Assembly (NCBI RefSeq): GCF_008831285.2
Contig: NC_045142.1
Span: forward strand, 9,245,528 to 9,309,527
Source of the DNA: Nymphaea colorata
Taxonomy: Eukaryota; Streptophyta; Magnoliopsida; Nymphaeales; Nymphaeaceae
Length of the DNA stretch: 64,000 bases
Direction of reading: 5' to 3'
In this document: one piece after another, positions 58,201 to 62,872 of the stretch
Numbering within the stretch: the stretch's first letter is position 1
How the letters are laid out: each line of letters begins with the position of its first letter
Position numbers and translations under genes: made by a program
Notes under the pieces: generated by a model
Seen by the model: the letters and a program-made list of their open reading frames with translations, nothing else
Database searches by the model: none
Told to the model about the DNA's origin: nothing

Positions 58201-60802
58201 GGGGTATCTTGACAGAAAATGGTAATGATGAGAATTACCTCACCAGGTGGCCAAAGAGGTTCAATGCTGCACATGATCTTACGGCAGCTAAGAACACGTG
58301 CCATAACCTTTTCGTAAAAATGGTTGACTCAAAAGGACTTTGCACCTTCTCGATTCTTCTTGGGAAACAGCCTCGGCAAAAGAGGCTCAACCATAGAAGA
58401 TAACGAGAGCGCCTGAGATGTAAAGGAATGAAGCTGAAAATTACAGAAAATTATCAGGTGTTATAACCCACCGCCAGCTTGGCTAAATGCCCGTGTGTGG
58501 GGCTAGTTCAGTCGGCCAGGAATTGCCTTGCTCAGGTTCATCTTGGAAGTCCTATGTTGTCTAGACATGCAACAAGGGAATATCAAGAAGCACAAACATT
58601 CCATGAACTATGGGTTTTACCTAAAGATTCTGACTTCAGCCATTTAAGGGAGGATACTCTTGAAAAGAAAACTAACATCTTACACCTTGAGATCGTCGTG
58701 AGGACTGTTGGAGGCTCCCTAATTAAAACAGCTTTCCTAGCCTTAATAACTCCATCGGTCAGGCATTAGTACCTTCCTCGAGCCCTAGTTGATGCAGTGT
58801 CATCTACAGCTGAATCTTCAAGTTGCATTCCATGAGTAAATTATTTAAAGGTTTCATTTGCACATAGATTCCTTGTAAGTAATGATCATCAAAATACTCT
58901 TGAGTTAGGCCCTGCCGCTGCCCAATTTCTGTCTCGTTTTGGATGTGCTTCTGGGGACCTGCTGCTATGGGAGTGGGTGAATGAGGTTAATATACTACAA
59001 ATTCCTTGTAAAGGATGGACATAGCTTTGTTTTTACCTTCTGAAGAATAATCTCATACTATGCTTGAAATGAGGTCAACTGATGAACAACAGCTGCCTCA
59101 GGCACCACAATTGCAGAATTATGGTGGGGATGTCCATCCTTTACAATGCATTCAGGTTGGGTTGCAAGTCTGGACGTGTGGTGATCATCATTTGAACAAT
59201 GATGGTTGGGTGGCTGTTAGGAGGGCAAGTGGAGGTGCATGCTCACCTGAGATAGAAGATTTGCTTCAGCATACTTCATCTGGAACAAGGTGGGAACTGA
59301 TCCATTGGACGTATCCTTGCAAATCAGCAGCTAGAATATGCTATGAGGTTGAGGGAAAAGATATAAGATTAGTCTTGCTACGAGGACTGAAAAACATCCT
59401 GCAGTTCTCCATTCTTAAGATCACTGGACGAAACATTCTCCTTGTTGAACTTTACAGTTATCCCAAGGTAAGGACAAGGCAGGTGGCAGAAGGATACCCA
59501 TCCAAGGAAATGCTACAAGAAGGCAGGTGGTAGAACCAGGGGGAAGTGGGGGGGGGTGGCAGGCACATCGAGCATTGAGAGTCTCTTTCCTCGGGAAGGA
59601 AGAAACACTAATCTGGGATTAGGGGGTGTGGATGTGTTGTAATCTTAGGGTTTCCTCTTGTAAGGGCTACGTCTGTTAGCAGGGGGGTTAACACTCTGAC
59701 TTGCCTATTCTTCTTACAGAAGAAGATAGAGTTTCTAGGGCTCCATGGGCCCAAATCAAGAAGTGGAAAAAGACATGAACTGTTTCCAAATAATGCAAGG
59801 AGACTCTGATCAATAACCACCTGCATCTCGAAGAATGATGCCAGTGACTCATAGGCAGTGGCTTGGTTAAGAGAACCCACAAGAGCCATAGTGAAAGCAA
59901 GTCTCCATAGGCATAGGGCAACTGTCACTGTTTATGGACATGAACCTAGGCAATCTACCAATGAATAGGATGAAACTTGGACAAAACTAAGTGGTGGTTC
60001 ACAGGTTCAGACGGACTGATGTTGAAGGTAATAGTCAAAAAAGCATCATTATTTATATAAAAAAACTTTCTTTGAGGTTGATGCTTCTCTTGGCAGCAGA
60101 CCCAGCTCTTAGATGAATCTATCAAAGCAAGACAGGCAAAATGCAGTTCCATTTGTTTCACAAAACACCGATACAATAAACAAGCATGTGGATGTAATGA
60201 AGACAATAGAAGCATATATGAGAATGGTACTATTAAGTATTAACCAAGTTAAACAAGTGAACATATAACCAGATAAAGCATAAGAAAGGAAAAGTAAAAT
60301 ATCTACAATCTTAAAAGGAAGCAGATCAATGCAGAAAGAACATATGGCAACCAGTTGCTATTTTAACAGGAAAGATGCCACCATCTGCTCTATCATTGAA
60401 CTGAGCTTCAAATTAAAATTTTCTCAGTGGCTCAATTAGACACTTGCTAACATGGATGAACTTTATTATAGGTCCAGCACACTGGAAAGGGCAAAACTTA
60501 AACTATGAATCCATTTTCTAGGCAACTATCACCTCCTAAATCTGTGGACATCGACCGCAACAAGCAAGAACAAGATATGAACTTGCTACAATATTCACAA
60601 CAAAAACAATCATCACAGTAACTATAGAATGATGACAATAAAAGAAAAAAGTTCAGGAGTTTACTATGATAAGCAACATAAAACTATTTCAACCAATACC
60701 ATAGAGTAAAATCTTTGCAAATGCTGCAAAAGGAGATCCTTGGTAAAAACAGCGCCAATAAACTTCCCTGCTAGCAAGACTTGGAACCTTCACCTGAGTG
60801 AC
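17624..60802 (-). CDS. TELO2: TELO2/TEL2-like telomere length regulation protein (5' end not found)
   Basis: TELO2 is the HEAT-repeat scaffold of the TTT complex (with TTI1 and TTI2). With HSP90 it stabilises PIKK kinases such as ATM, ATR and TOR; the Arabidopsis homologue is EMB2423. Eleven exons: 60700-60802, 44517-44697, 42060-42254, 31323-31477, 28941-29211, 26310-26521, 26107-26235, 25458-26041, 18880-19652, 18606-18801 and 17624-17758. All ten introns are GT-AG with matching phases, giving 977 codons and a TAA stop. Segments typical of plant TELO2 include [74 protein letters not shown] and the C-terminal region from [19 protein letters not shown]. The first exon, about 80-90 residues, is missing and probably lies past 64 kb. 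Introns 1, 3 and 8 are inflated by retrotransposons, yet the frame is intact, so the gene is probably functional. Confidence 0.92.
18606..18801 (-). CDS. TELO2: TELO2 exon
   Basis: Acceptor GTGCAG and donor TCATCA|GTATG. It contains [17 protein letters not shown] and [18 protein letters not shown], a strongly conserved C-terminal HEAT segment. Enters in phase 2 and leaves in phase 0. Confidence 0.92.
18880..19652 (-). CDS. TELO2: TELO2 exon (largest)
   Basis: The acceptor CTTAG precedes [19 protein letters not shown]. It continues through [15 protein letters not shown], a [19 protein letters not shown] segment, [10 protein letters not shown], and [19 protein letters not shown]. The donor is CTCAAG|GTAAAA. 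257 codons plus 2 nt without a stop. Confidence 0.94.
19737..19741. repeat. Target site duplication TCAAG, left of Copia B
   Basis: TCAAG directly precedes the TGTTGAAATT start of the left LTR and recurs at 25386-25390 directly after the right LTR. Confidence 0.85.
19742..19978 (+). repeat. 5' LTR of Copia B
   Basis: 237 bp. Differs from its partner by small indels (for example tcgactctgtcgag versus tctctcttgtg) and a shorter CT stretch near its end. The junction with the primer-binding site appears to have lost a few bases (TAATATCAGAGCC instead of ACATGGTATCAGAGCC). Confidence 0.85.
22984..23093 (+). repeat. 55-bp tandem duplication inside the RT domain of Copia B
   Basis: ggctaagggttacacccaga starting at 22984 recurs from 23039 (ggctaagagttacaccc). 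The period of 55 is not a multiple of three, so the duplication shifts the reverse transcriptase frame. Confidence 0.88.
24255..25011 (+). mobile_element. hAT-like non-autonomous element, copy 1, nested in Copia B
   Basis: 757 bp. Terminal inverted repeats are CAATGTTAT at the left and ATAACATTG at the right, flanked by a perfect 8-bp duplication GTGTCTAC (24247-24254 and 25012-25019). Removing the element and one duplication restores the Copia B RNase H frame. The ends, particularly the right one, are packed with overlapping palindromes of the type CGTATCGTACGATACG and with a hairpin (cgtatcgtataggtt ... aacctatacgatacg). The middle is AT-rich with no coding potential for a transposase. An 8-bp duplication and CA...TG ends fit the hAT superfamily; the family itself is not one I recognise. 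Confidence 0.85.
25145..25385 (+). repeat. 3' LTR of Copia B
   Basis: 241 bp, TGTTGAAATT...TTGTAACA, followed by TCAAG. Preceded by the polypurine tract ttgagggggag at about 25,134-25,144. Confidence 0.88.
25458..26041 (-). CDS. TELO2: TELO2 exon
   Basis: Starts with [16 protein letters not shown], then [20 protein letters not shown] and [11 protein letters not shown] long acidic, Ser-rich, presumably disordered linker follows, ending in [16 protein letters not shown] and the donor GATGGT|GTAAGC. TELO2 proteins have such an acidic linker at this place, phosphorylated by CK2 in animals; whether that applies here is inference. Confidence 0.92.
26107..26235 (-). CDS. TELO2: TELO2 exon
   Basis: Acceptor TCTTAG and donor AGTTCAG|GTGTAAGG. 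Reads [20 protein letters not shown] and a [11 protein letters not shown] segment, matching the plant TELO2 region before the conserved Asp-Pro-Lys-Asn-Pro block. Confidence 0.9.
26310..26521 (-). CDS. TELO2: TELO2 exon
   Basis: Acceptor GTACAG and donor CAAGCAT|GTATCC. Reads [31 protein letters not shown] and [20 protein letters not shown], one of the best conserved stretches of the family. Confidence 0.93.
26522..28940 (-). other. TELO2 intron 5 (2.4 kb)
   Basis: AT-rich. A region at 27,800-28,110 is rich in A on the + strand and yields artificial Phe-rich frames on the minus strand. No element with ends was identified. Confidence 0.6.
28941..29211 (-). CDS. TELO2: TELO2 exon
   Basis: A strong polypyrimidine tract and ACAG acceptor precede [19 protein letters not shown]. 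Continues with [20 protein letters not shown] and [15 protein letters not shown], with donor GCAACAAG|GTCATA. The phase 1 entry joins the preceding exon to read RRGSADILLHE, which matches the plant family pattern. Confidence 0.9.
29212..31322 (-). other. TELO2 intron 4 (2.1 kb)
   Basis: AT-rich with a (TA)n/(GA)n microsatellite near 30,499-30,545. No recognised element or gene. The frame reading past the donor at 31,323 (residues NGSAIF...) is intronic. Confidence 0.6.
31323..31477 (-). CDS. TELO2: TELO2 exon
   Basis: Acceptor TTTCCAG and donor GCAG|GTAATG. Reads [17 protein letters not shown] and [17 protein letters not shown]. The ICRRGS motif is characteristic of plant TELO2. Confidence 0.92.
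32913..32917. repeat. Target site duplication GGATT, left of Copia A
   Basis: GGATT precedes the left LTR and recurs at 38207-38211 directly after the right LTR. Confidence 0.95.
32918..33203 (+). repeat. 5' LTR of Copia A
   Basis: 286 bp, TGTTAGAATATG...TTTCTACA. Contains an inverted repeat (gggaaccgggtcc ... ggacccggttc) near its start and a TATA-like ttatattg about 120 bp in. The expected promoter and R region cannot be delimited from sequence alone. Confidence 0.95.
33204..33216 (+). other. Primer-binding site of Copia A
   Basis: TGGTATCAGAGCC begins at the first base after the 5' LTR and is complementary to the 3' end of plant initiator methionine tRNA, the usual Copia primer. Confidence 0.92.
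33616..37926 (+). CDS. Copia gag-pol polyprotein of element A
   Basis: 1,436 residues from [10 protein letters not shown] at 33616; the frame is open further upstream but is CG-repetitive leader. Order of domains: gag ([15 protein letters not shown], about 35-50); CCHC zinc knuckle [14 protein letters not shown] (about 250-263); aspartic protease [11 protein letters not shown] (about 350); GAG-pre-integrase ([10 protein letters not shown]); integrase HSDVWGPSG near 545, with a second Asp in FRTDNAREY and the catalytic Glu after it, and [15 protein letters not shown]; reverse transcriptase [20 protein letters not shown] to [10 protein letters not shown] near 1,111; RNase H DADWAGC near 1,278, [11 protein letters not shown] and [12 protein letters not shown] near 1,355. 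Integrase before RT defines Copia. Catalytic residues all appear present. The stop TAG at 37924-37926 falls inside the first six bases of the 3' LTR, so the protein ends ...LEGEC. Confidence 0.97.
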   Translation: MAEAMGTQKDAVLDTGSASKTENVPLQVTSIRLTKDNYLSWSAALEIGITSRGRLSYITGDKPAPIKSDPQWATWALEDSQVKVWIISSVSSDIQPLILRKPTSFDMWTVLAKMYGRKKRHLRTYQIKRSIYSLTQGDLSVAAFYAALKTKWEELDYHVTDEWTCGSDHSLYWEKEWMDRTFLFLGGLRDEFESIRSQILNGDEIPGIEEVYARVESEEQRRQVMHLDTGHGPSAFVSRASGTGQRPARHCTHCHKLGHSVDFCWDLHPEKRLVRGRPLSGKRSPTVSDSSQSNSSSGAKSKLSPAQLKELQAYISRLSTTPEESSTSEGAQLAQALVASTDQGNPSLGDWIVDSGATHHMTGDSKLFQEYQLSSGKQRVSMADGSSISVAGKGSLSLLNKYHLHNALHVPNIPVNLLSVSSITKELNCNLIFSADHCSLQDLVTGKKIGIGSVTDGLYRLPVQVASALISATSGHLSGVNDRSTVLRWHERLGHLPFQLIKKLFPHLFASVSIDSFACEVCQLAKHVRASYPICLNKSTHPFALVHSDVWGPSGVPTCGGCHYFLTLIDDYSRCTFVYLLRERSEVPAVVKNFVAFVETQFHTTVQAFRTDNAREYVSQSLDEFLKGKGIVHETSCSYTPPQNGIAERKNRHLLNVTRAIMFQRHVPKRYWGDALLTSAHLINRMPTRVLDGQSPYSTLWPTQNPWPLTPRVFGCSCFVHNHSPTLKKLDPRSIKGVFLGYSSTQKGYKCVDPTTSKVYVSRDVTFHEHESYFPVNTLQGECLGNKGEEYSSNQLIQFMEFLDYKVSPSVIDTVTVSNEKGSHMEGVTVDAQPTVARDHLFGKVYVRKEKATMEDVGDEDRTNPNLVISPDDPSSSNEELPIALRKGTRSCTSHPIQRFVSYAKLSTNYKCFITTLSKVVIPRSVDDAKDDPKWLHAMTEEMGALAKNKTWEVVDIPKGTHLVGSKWVYNVKYKPDGTVDRYKARLVAKGFSQKYGIDYLETFAPVAKLKTVRVILALAVHKKWRMDQLDVKNAFLNGHLEEEVYMSMPPGYVQEGKCCHLKKALYGLKQSPRAWFERLRIVMKSTGYKQGNGDHTLFIKQRDGLVSLLLVYVDDMIVTGSDEEENRKMKERLAKEFDLKDLGKLRYFLGIEIARSETRLVMNQRKYTLDLLKETGKLGCRPYLTPMESGTKISIKTGTTLDEEGKGRYQRLVGKLIYLTLTRPDITYAVNVLSQFMHAPTDCHWKSAERVLGYLKNDPGKGLLYTRQDKLTIEGYSDADWAGCTDTRRSTTGYCIFLGGNLVVWRSKRQEVCSRSSAEAEYRAVAMGVTEMLWLKILLTDIGVELGDKMKMYCDNKSAINLANNPVLHDRTKHVEIDRHFIRERIDSKELILPYMKSEDQVADVLTKGLCTSSFEKNVSKLGMFDMYAKLEGEC
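37921..38206 (+). repeat. 3' LTR of Copia A
   Basis: 286 bp, identical to 32918-33203 as far as I can compare. Its first six bases encode the last Cys codon and the stop of the polyprotein. Confidence 0.95.
40716..40905. repeat. Left terminal repeat of the TRIM
   Basis: 190 bp. About ten differences from the right repeat by eye, for example ccaggggcccg versus ccaagagcccg. Confidence 0.9.
40983..41172. repeat. Right terminal repeat of the TRIM
   Basis: 190 bp, same length as the left repeat, followed by the GATTG duplication. Confidence 0.9.
42060..42254 (-). CDS. TELO2: TELO2 exon
   Basis: Acceptor TTTTAG, then [20 protein letters not shown] and [20 protein letters not shown]. The donor is GCATA|GTATCC. 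The junction with the next exon gives SAYWFFRQ in frame. Confidence 0.9.
42255..44516 (-). other. TELO2 intron 2 (2.3 kb)
   Basis: No mobile element with recognisable ends. Contains a (CA)n(TA)n microsatellite at about 43,333-43,384 and pyrimidine-rich stretches near 42,960. Confidence 0.6.
43333..43384. repeat. (AC)n / (TA)n compound microsatellite
   Basis: Alternating acacac and tatata runs, typical simple repeat. Confidence 0.9.
44517..44697 (-). CDS. TELO2: TELO2 exon
   Basis: Acceptor TTTGCAG and donor GAAAG|GTATG. The join to the upstream exon reads [20 protein letters not shown]. Continues with [20 protein letters not shown] and VCSNAER. Confidence 0.93.
45162..45942 (-). mobile_element. 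hAT-like non-autonomous element, copy 2
   Basis: 781 bp, homologous along its length to 24255-25011 but in opposite orientation. Ends are CAATGTTATCCG and CTTTTATAACATTG. It is flanked by a perfect 8-bp duplication CTTCAAAC (45154-45161 and 45943-45950). The left end carries the same dense cgtatcgtacgatacg palindromes and the cgtataggtt/aacctatacg hairpin. The other end carries gtatcggtcgagctgacc/tatacgc sequence. The AT-rich middle has no transposase frame. Two independent 8-bp duplications prove mobility of this family. Confidence 0.9.
46559..46786 (+). repeat. 5' LTR of element E
   Basis: 228 bp, TGTTAGATATC...CTAACA. Contains a run of 23 G at 46705-46727 where the right copy has only five. 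Confidence 0.75.
46705..46727 (+). repeat. Homopolymer G tract (G23)
   Basis: Twenty-three consecutive G in the left LTR of E. The homologous position in the right LTR reads ttagggggtg, so the tract expanded after insertion or is a sequencing/assembly effect. Confidence 0.9.
46910..47389 (+). repeat. 5' LTR of Copia C
   Basis: Same family as both LTRs of D (ttgagaccaatggctag-like core, ending gatttaca). Contains AT-rich microsatellite stretches near 46,935-47,015. Confidence 0.88.
47776..51732 (+). pseudogene. Degenerate gag-pol of Copia C
   Basis: gag starts [20 protein letters not shown] at 47776 and runs to a zinc knuckle [14 protein letters not shown], then an in-frame TAG at 48625-48627. 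The same frame resumes ([15 protein letters not shown]). The protease site is destroyed: the sequence reads YSWLIDLW, whereas D has [11 protein letters not shown]. Integrase has FRSDSGGEF and QQNGVA followed by a stop. RT runs from 50357 ([17 protein letters not shown]) with YVDN instead of YVDD and a deletion before RIEVGNS. RNase H at 51,310-51,732 contains [23 protein letters not shown] and [13 protein letters not shown]. Non-functional. Confidence 0.9.
51743..51747. repeat. Target site duplication CCAGT, left of Copia D
   Basis: CCAGT at 51743-51747 and again at 57397-57401, directly abutting the two ends of D. Confidence 0.9.
51748..52273 (-). repeat. 3' LTR of Copia D
   Basis: 526 bp. 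Longer than its partner because of an expanded (CA)n(TA)n tract at about 52,133-52,200. Confidence 0.92.
52300..56628 (-). pseudogene. Degenerate gag-pol of Copia D
   Basis: Minus strand. gag starts [20 protein letters not shown] at 56628 and has several stops. The zinc knuckle [14 protein letters not shown] lies at about 55,780-55,820. The protease motif [11 protein letters not shown] at about 55,560-55,590 is intact. Integrase HSDIWGPTP is at about 54,990-55,020. A 285-bp in-frame tandem duplication lies between integrase and RT (53,751-54,320). RT from 53,687 carries [20 protein letters not shown] and [14 protein letters not shown]. RNase H fragments at 52,632-52,850 include [12 protein letters not shown]. 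Stops and frameshifts separate these blocks, so no intact polyprotein is made, but it is less damaged than C in the protease and RT catalytic sites. Confidence 0.92.
53751..54320 (-). repeat. 285-bp in-frame tandem duplication in Copia D pol
   Basis: tgggttagttttgacttcaa at 53751 recurs at 54036, and the two units are nearly identical throughout. The encoded 95-residue block ([20 protein letters not shown] ... [14 protein letters not shown]) therefore appears twice in one open frame. Copia C has a single version of this region. Confidence 0.93.
56911..57396 (-). repeat. 5' LTR of Copia D
   Basis: 486 bp, close to the 3' LTR except for a much shorter microsatellite (cacataaatatatatata) and scattered substitutions. 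Confidence 0.92.
57402..59560 (+). other. Interior of element E right of the nested insertions; unrecognised frames
   Basis: Several medium open frames on + (57,751-58,179, 142 residues; 58,479-58,769, 96 residues; 59,060-59,533, 157 residues) separated by stops. None shows Copia or gypsy motifs or any family I recognise. The first includes a Lys-rich patch ([13 protein letters not shown]), the last a segment [11 protein letters not shown]-like and [14 protein letters not shown]. Composition is less AT-rich than the intron around it, which suggests old coding sequence. This could be a decayed retroelement body or captured host sequence. Confidence 0.4.
59561..59693 (+). repeat. 3' LTR remnant of element E
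   Basis: About 133 bp aligning with the last part of 46559-46786, ending gttaaca. The first part of this LTR is not recognisable. A purine-rich tract (gggggaagtggggggggtgg) lies just upstream. Confidence 0.7.
60700..60802 (-). CDS. TELO2: TELO2 exon, most 5' one found
   Basis: Acceptor CTTTTACAG and donor CTATG|GTATTGG. Reads [20 protein letters not shown] then [14 protein letters not shown]. In plant TELO2 this segment starts near residue 80-90, so an upstream exon with the start codon is missing from what I can see. Confidence 0.9.
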
Positions 60803-61329
60803 CTGTAAAAGATATAATTCATGATTATCACTTTCTTCTTCTCAATTACTTCTGAAAGAGGGCTTCAATGAACTTGAAGAAATGGTAAGATTGGCAATTG
60901 CTGCTGTATAAACAATGAATAAAGTGAAAAGTGATGACAAAAAGGACATCAATAAGAGCAAAATCGAGAATTCACCAACAGCCACTGGCACGCTGCTCCA
61001 GTGCCCAAACATATTTAACAGCCAGTTTGAGTAATTTGGTCTTACAATTGAAAGTATGATTGCCCTACTCTTTGGCATGAAAACTGTGATATATTATTTG
61101 GGATCATTAGGCCCCATTTGCTTCACCTACTCTCTTGTCAAAACCTACTGTTTTGCAGTTGTAACTCATCATGGACGCACTTTTGTGAAGATAATTAAAG
61201 TTCCATTTTACTTTTAATTGTGATTTACTTGCATGAGGTTTAATGCTCATTTGGGAACTATCTTTTCAGATGTCATTCTATTCTTTCAAAAGAATCTTTA
61301 CGTTTGGACTCAAATTTGTATCTTTTACA

Positions 61330-61342
61330 TGGCATCAGAGCC
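61330..61342 (+). other. Possible retroelement primer-binding site
   Basis: TGGCATCAGAGCC directly after TTTTACA, the same arrangement as at the LTR/primer-site junctions of elements C and F. A paired LTR was not found. Confidence 0.4.
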
Positions 61343-61451
61343 TTGATACTCAATTCTTAGATAACTTTTCCCATATCATGAAGCTGTCCGTATATTCACA
61401 TGTTACAGTGCACAGATCCTTATTTTTGGTGGAATAACTTGTGATCCAAAT

Positions 61452-61600
61452 GTCTTCATCATTGCCATCAACAAAGCTTCGCCAGAATATCTATGAAGAA
61501 CAGAATCATCATTGCCATCAACAAAGCTTCACCAGAACATCAACAAAGCTTCTTCTTCTTCTTCTTCTTCTTCTTCTTCTTCTTCTTCTTCTTCTCAAAG
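61452..61600 (+). repeat. Short duplication followed by (CTT)n microsatellite
   Basis: tcatcattgccatcaacaaa occurs at about 61,452 and again at about 61,506, each followed by gcttc(g/a)ccagaa. A (CTT)n run of about 15 units follows from 61,550 to 61,595. Confidence 0.85.
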
Positions 61601-62660
61601 CCTATATGTTGCAAGGTTTAGGCTTAGTAATTTTAGACAAAATTGGTCGCTTTTATAATCTGCTTCTTCTTCTTCTTTTAATTGCCAAACCTATACCTCA
61701 CAAGGTTTAGGCTTAGTGACTTGGGACCAAACTGATATAGCTTCTAATTTAAATGAGAGGTTTTCAATTTTACATGTTATACTTGTTTTCAGCACATGTA
61801 CATATGTGTGCACAAACACATAAATATATGCACGTGCAGGTGTATGTCACCATGTGGACCCCACTCACTCCCCCATAACCACAATTTCTCAATTTGTAGT
61901 TTCAAACCAATTCACATCTGCAAAACACCCCCACCACCCCACCCCATACAGGGTAACTCAAGTTTCAGACTATGGTCACTTTTTTAAACAAGGCAGGGTA
62001 GCTCGGTAACAATCATACTTAACCAAATCATCTTGACACAGCTTGTGCAGGCCACCAGCTTATTGAGTCAAACTCAGGTGACCTGACCATGGTACAAATT
62101 GAGATGACTCAAGAGATGAGACAGATCAATTCTGAGCCTGACTTTACTTGACTTAAAGTACCAAATCATTTGCTTTTTGTCCCTCTCTAATTTAGACCGT
62201 CAACAATCAATAAGATGCTGTAAGATGGACTGGATTAGATCCAGATCTGATCCAGATCCAAAATGTATTACCCAATGAATTGTATAGAGCATCTTTCTAA
62301 GGATATTTCTGAATGATTCTGTTGTATTGCAGGACATAAACTGTTTATTGAAAATATTTTCAATCCTCATACATAATCATACATCACAATACATACTGGA
62401 AATGGTGAGAGGTTGTCCCCAGATCTGTATCTTCTCTCGTGTTGACAAATTTTGGAGTTGCTTTCTAGACCTAAGATGGTATCAAAAGGCATTATAAATA
62501 ATCTGGCCACTAAAAAACACAGGGTTCAGGATAAAGGCAAAATGCAGCAGAAATTGAGTGGCTTTGGTCGTTTGGGGCCAAATTAACAGTCTGAAATGTC
62601 ATGGAAGAGCATCAGTGCGGATTCCAATGTTCAGTCTGATCCTCATCAATTTTTTACTAA

Positions 62661-62872
62661 GGAGTCACTTTTGGGCATGGGGGTGGAGGAAAGACATTTC
62701 ATGGAAGAAGAGGTCAATGTAGAAATGCAGATCATCCCATTCCTAATATGCCGCCTAATCCCAATGAATGGGAGTCTCTTTTGCATATGGGTGTGGAGGA
62801 AACACTTTTCCAAGCAGTCAAGGTAGAAATGCAGGTCCTCTCATTACTAATATGCTGCCTAATACCAATGAA
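62661..62872 (+). repeat. Tandem duplication, about 110-bp unit, two diverged copies
   Basis: Unit 1 starts ggagtcacttttgggcatgg at 62661 and unit 2 ggagtctcttttgcatatgg at 62771. Both continue with gtggaggaaa, gtagaaatgcag, taatatgc(c/t)gcctaat and ccaatgaa. Small indels between units change the reading frame, so present protein-coding function is unlikely. Confidence 0.85.

Larger units (their letters stand above)
46559..59693 (+). mobile_element. Outer LTR element E, host of the nested C/D insertions
   Basis: The left LTR 46559-46786 is followed, one base on, by a primer-binding sequence TGGTATCAAAGCC. The matching right LTR portion ends at 59693, where both copies share ggcatcgag...gaggaagaaact...tgtaatcttagg...gttagcaggggg(c/g)(t)taaca. 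Flanks CCCTG (46554-46558) and CTCTG (59694-59698) are a probable decayed target duplication. E's interior is only 46,787-46,909 plus 57,402-59,560 and has no recognisable pol, so E is non-autonomous or strongly deleted. Insertion of C and D splits it. Confidence 0.75.
44698..60699 (-). other. TELO2 intron 1 of the reconstructed set (16 kb)
   Basis: Holds the second hAT-like element (45162-45942) and the nested E/C/D retroelement block (46559-59693). Element sequence makes up about 14 kb of the intron. Confidence 0.85.

Noticed and set aside
60842-61078. Minus-strand frame just upstream of the first visible TELO2 exon
   Set aside because: Considered as the missing TELO2 N-terminus, but the residues do not resemble plant TELO2 helices and no donor in the right phase was evident.
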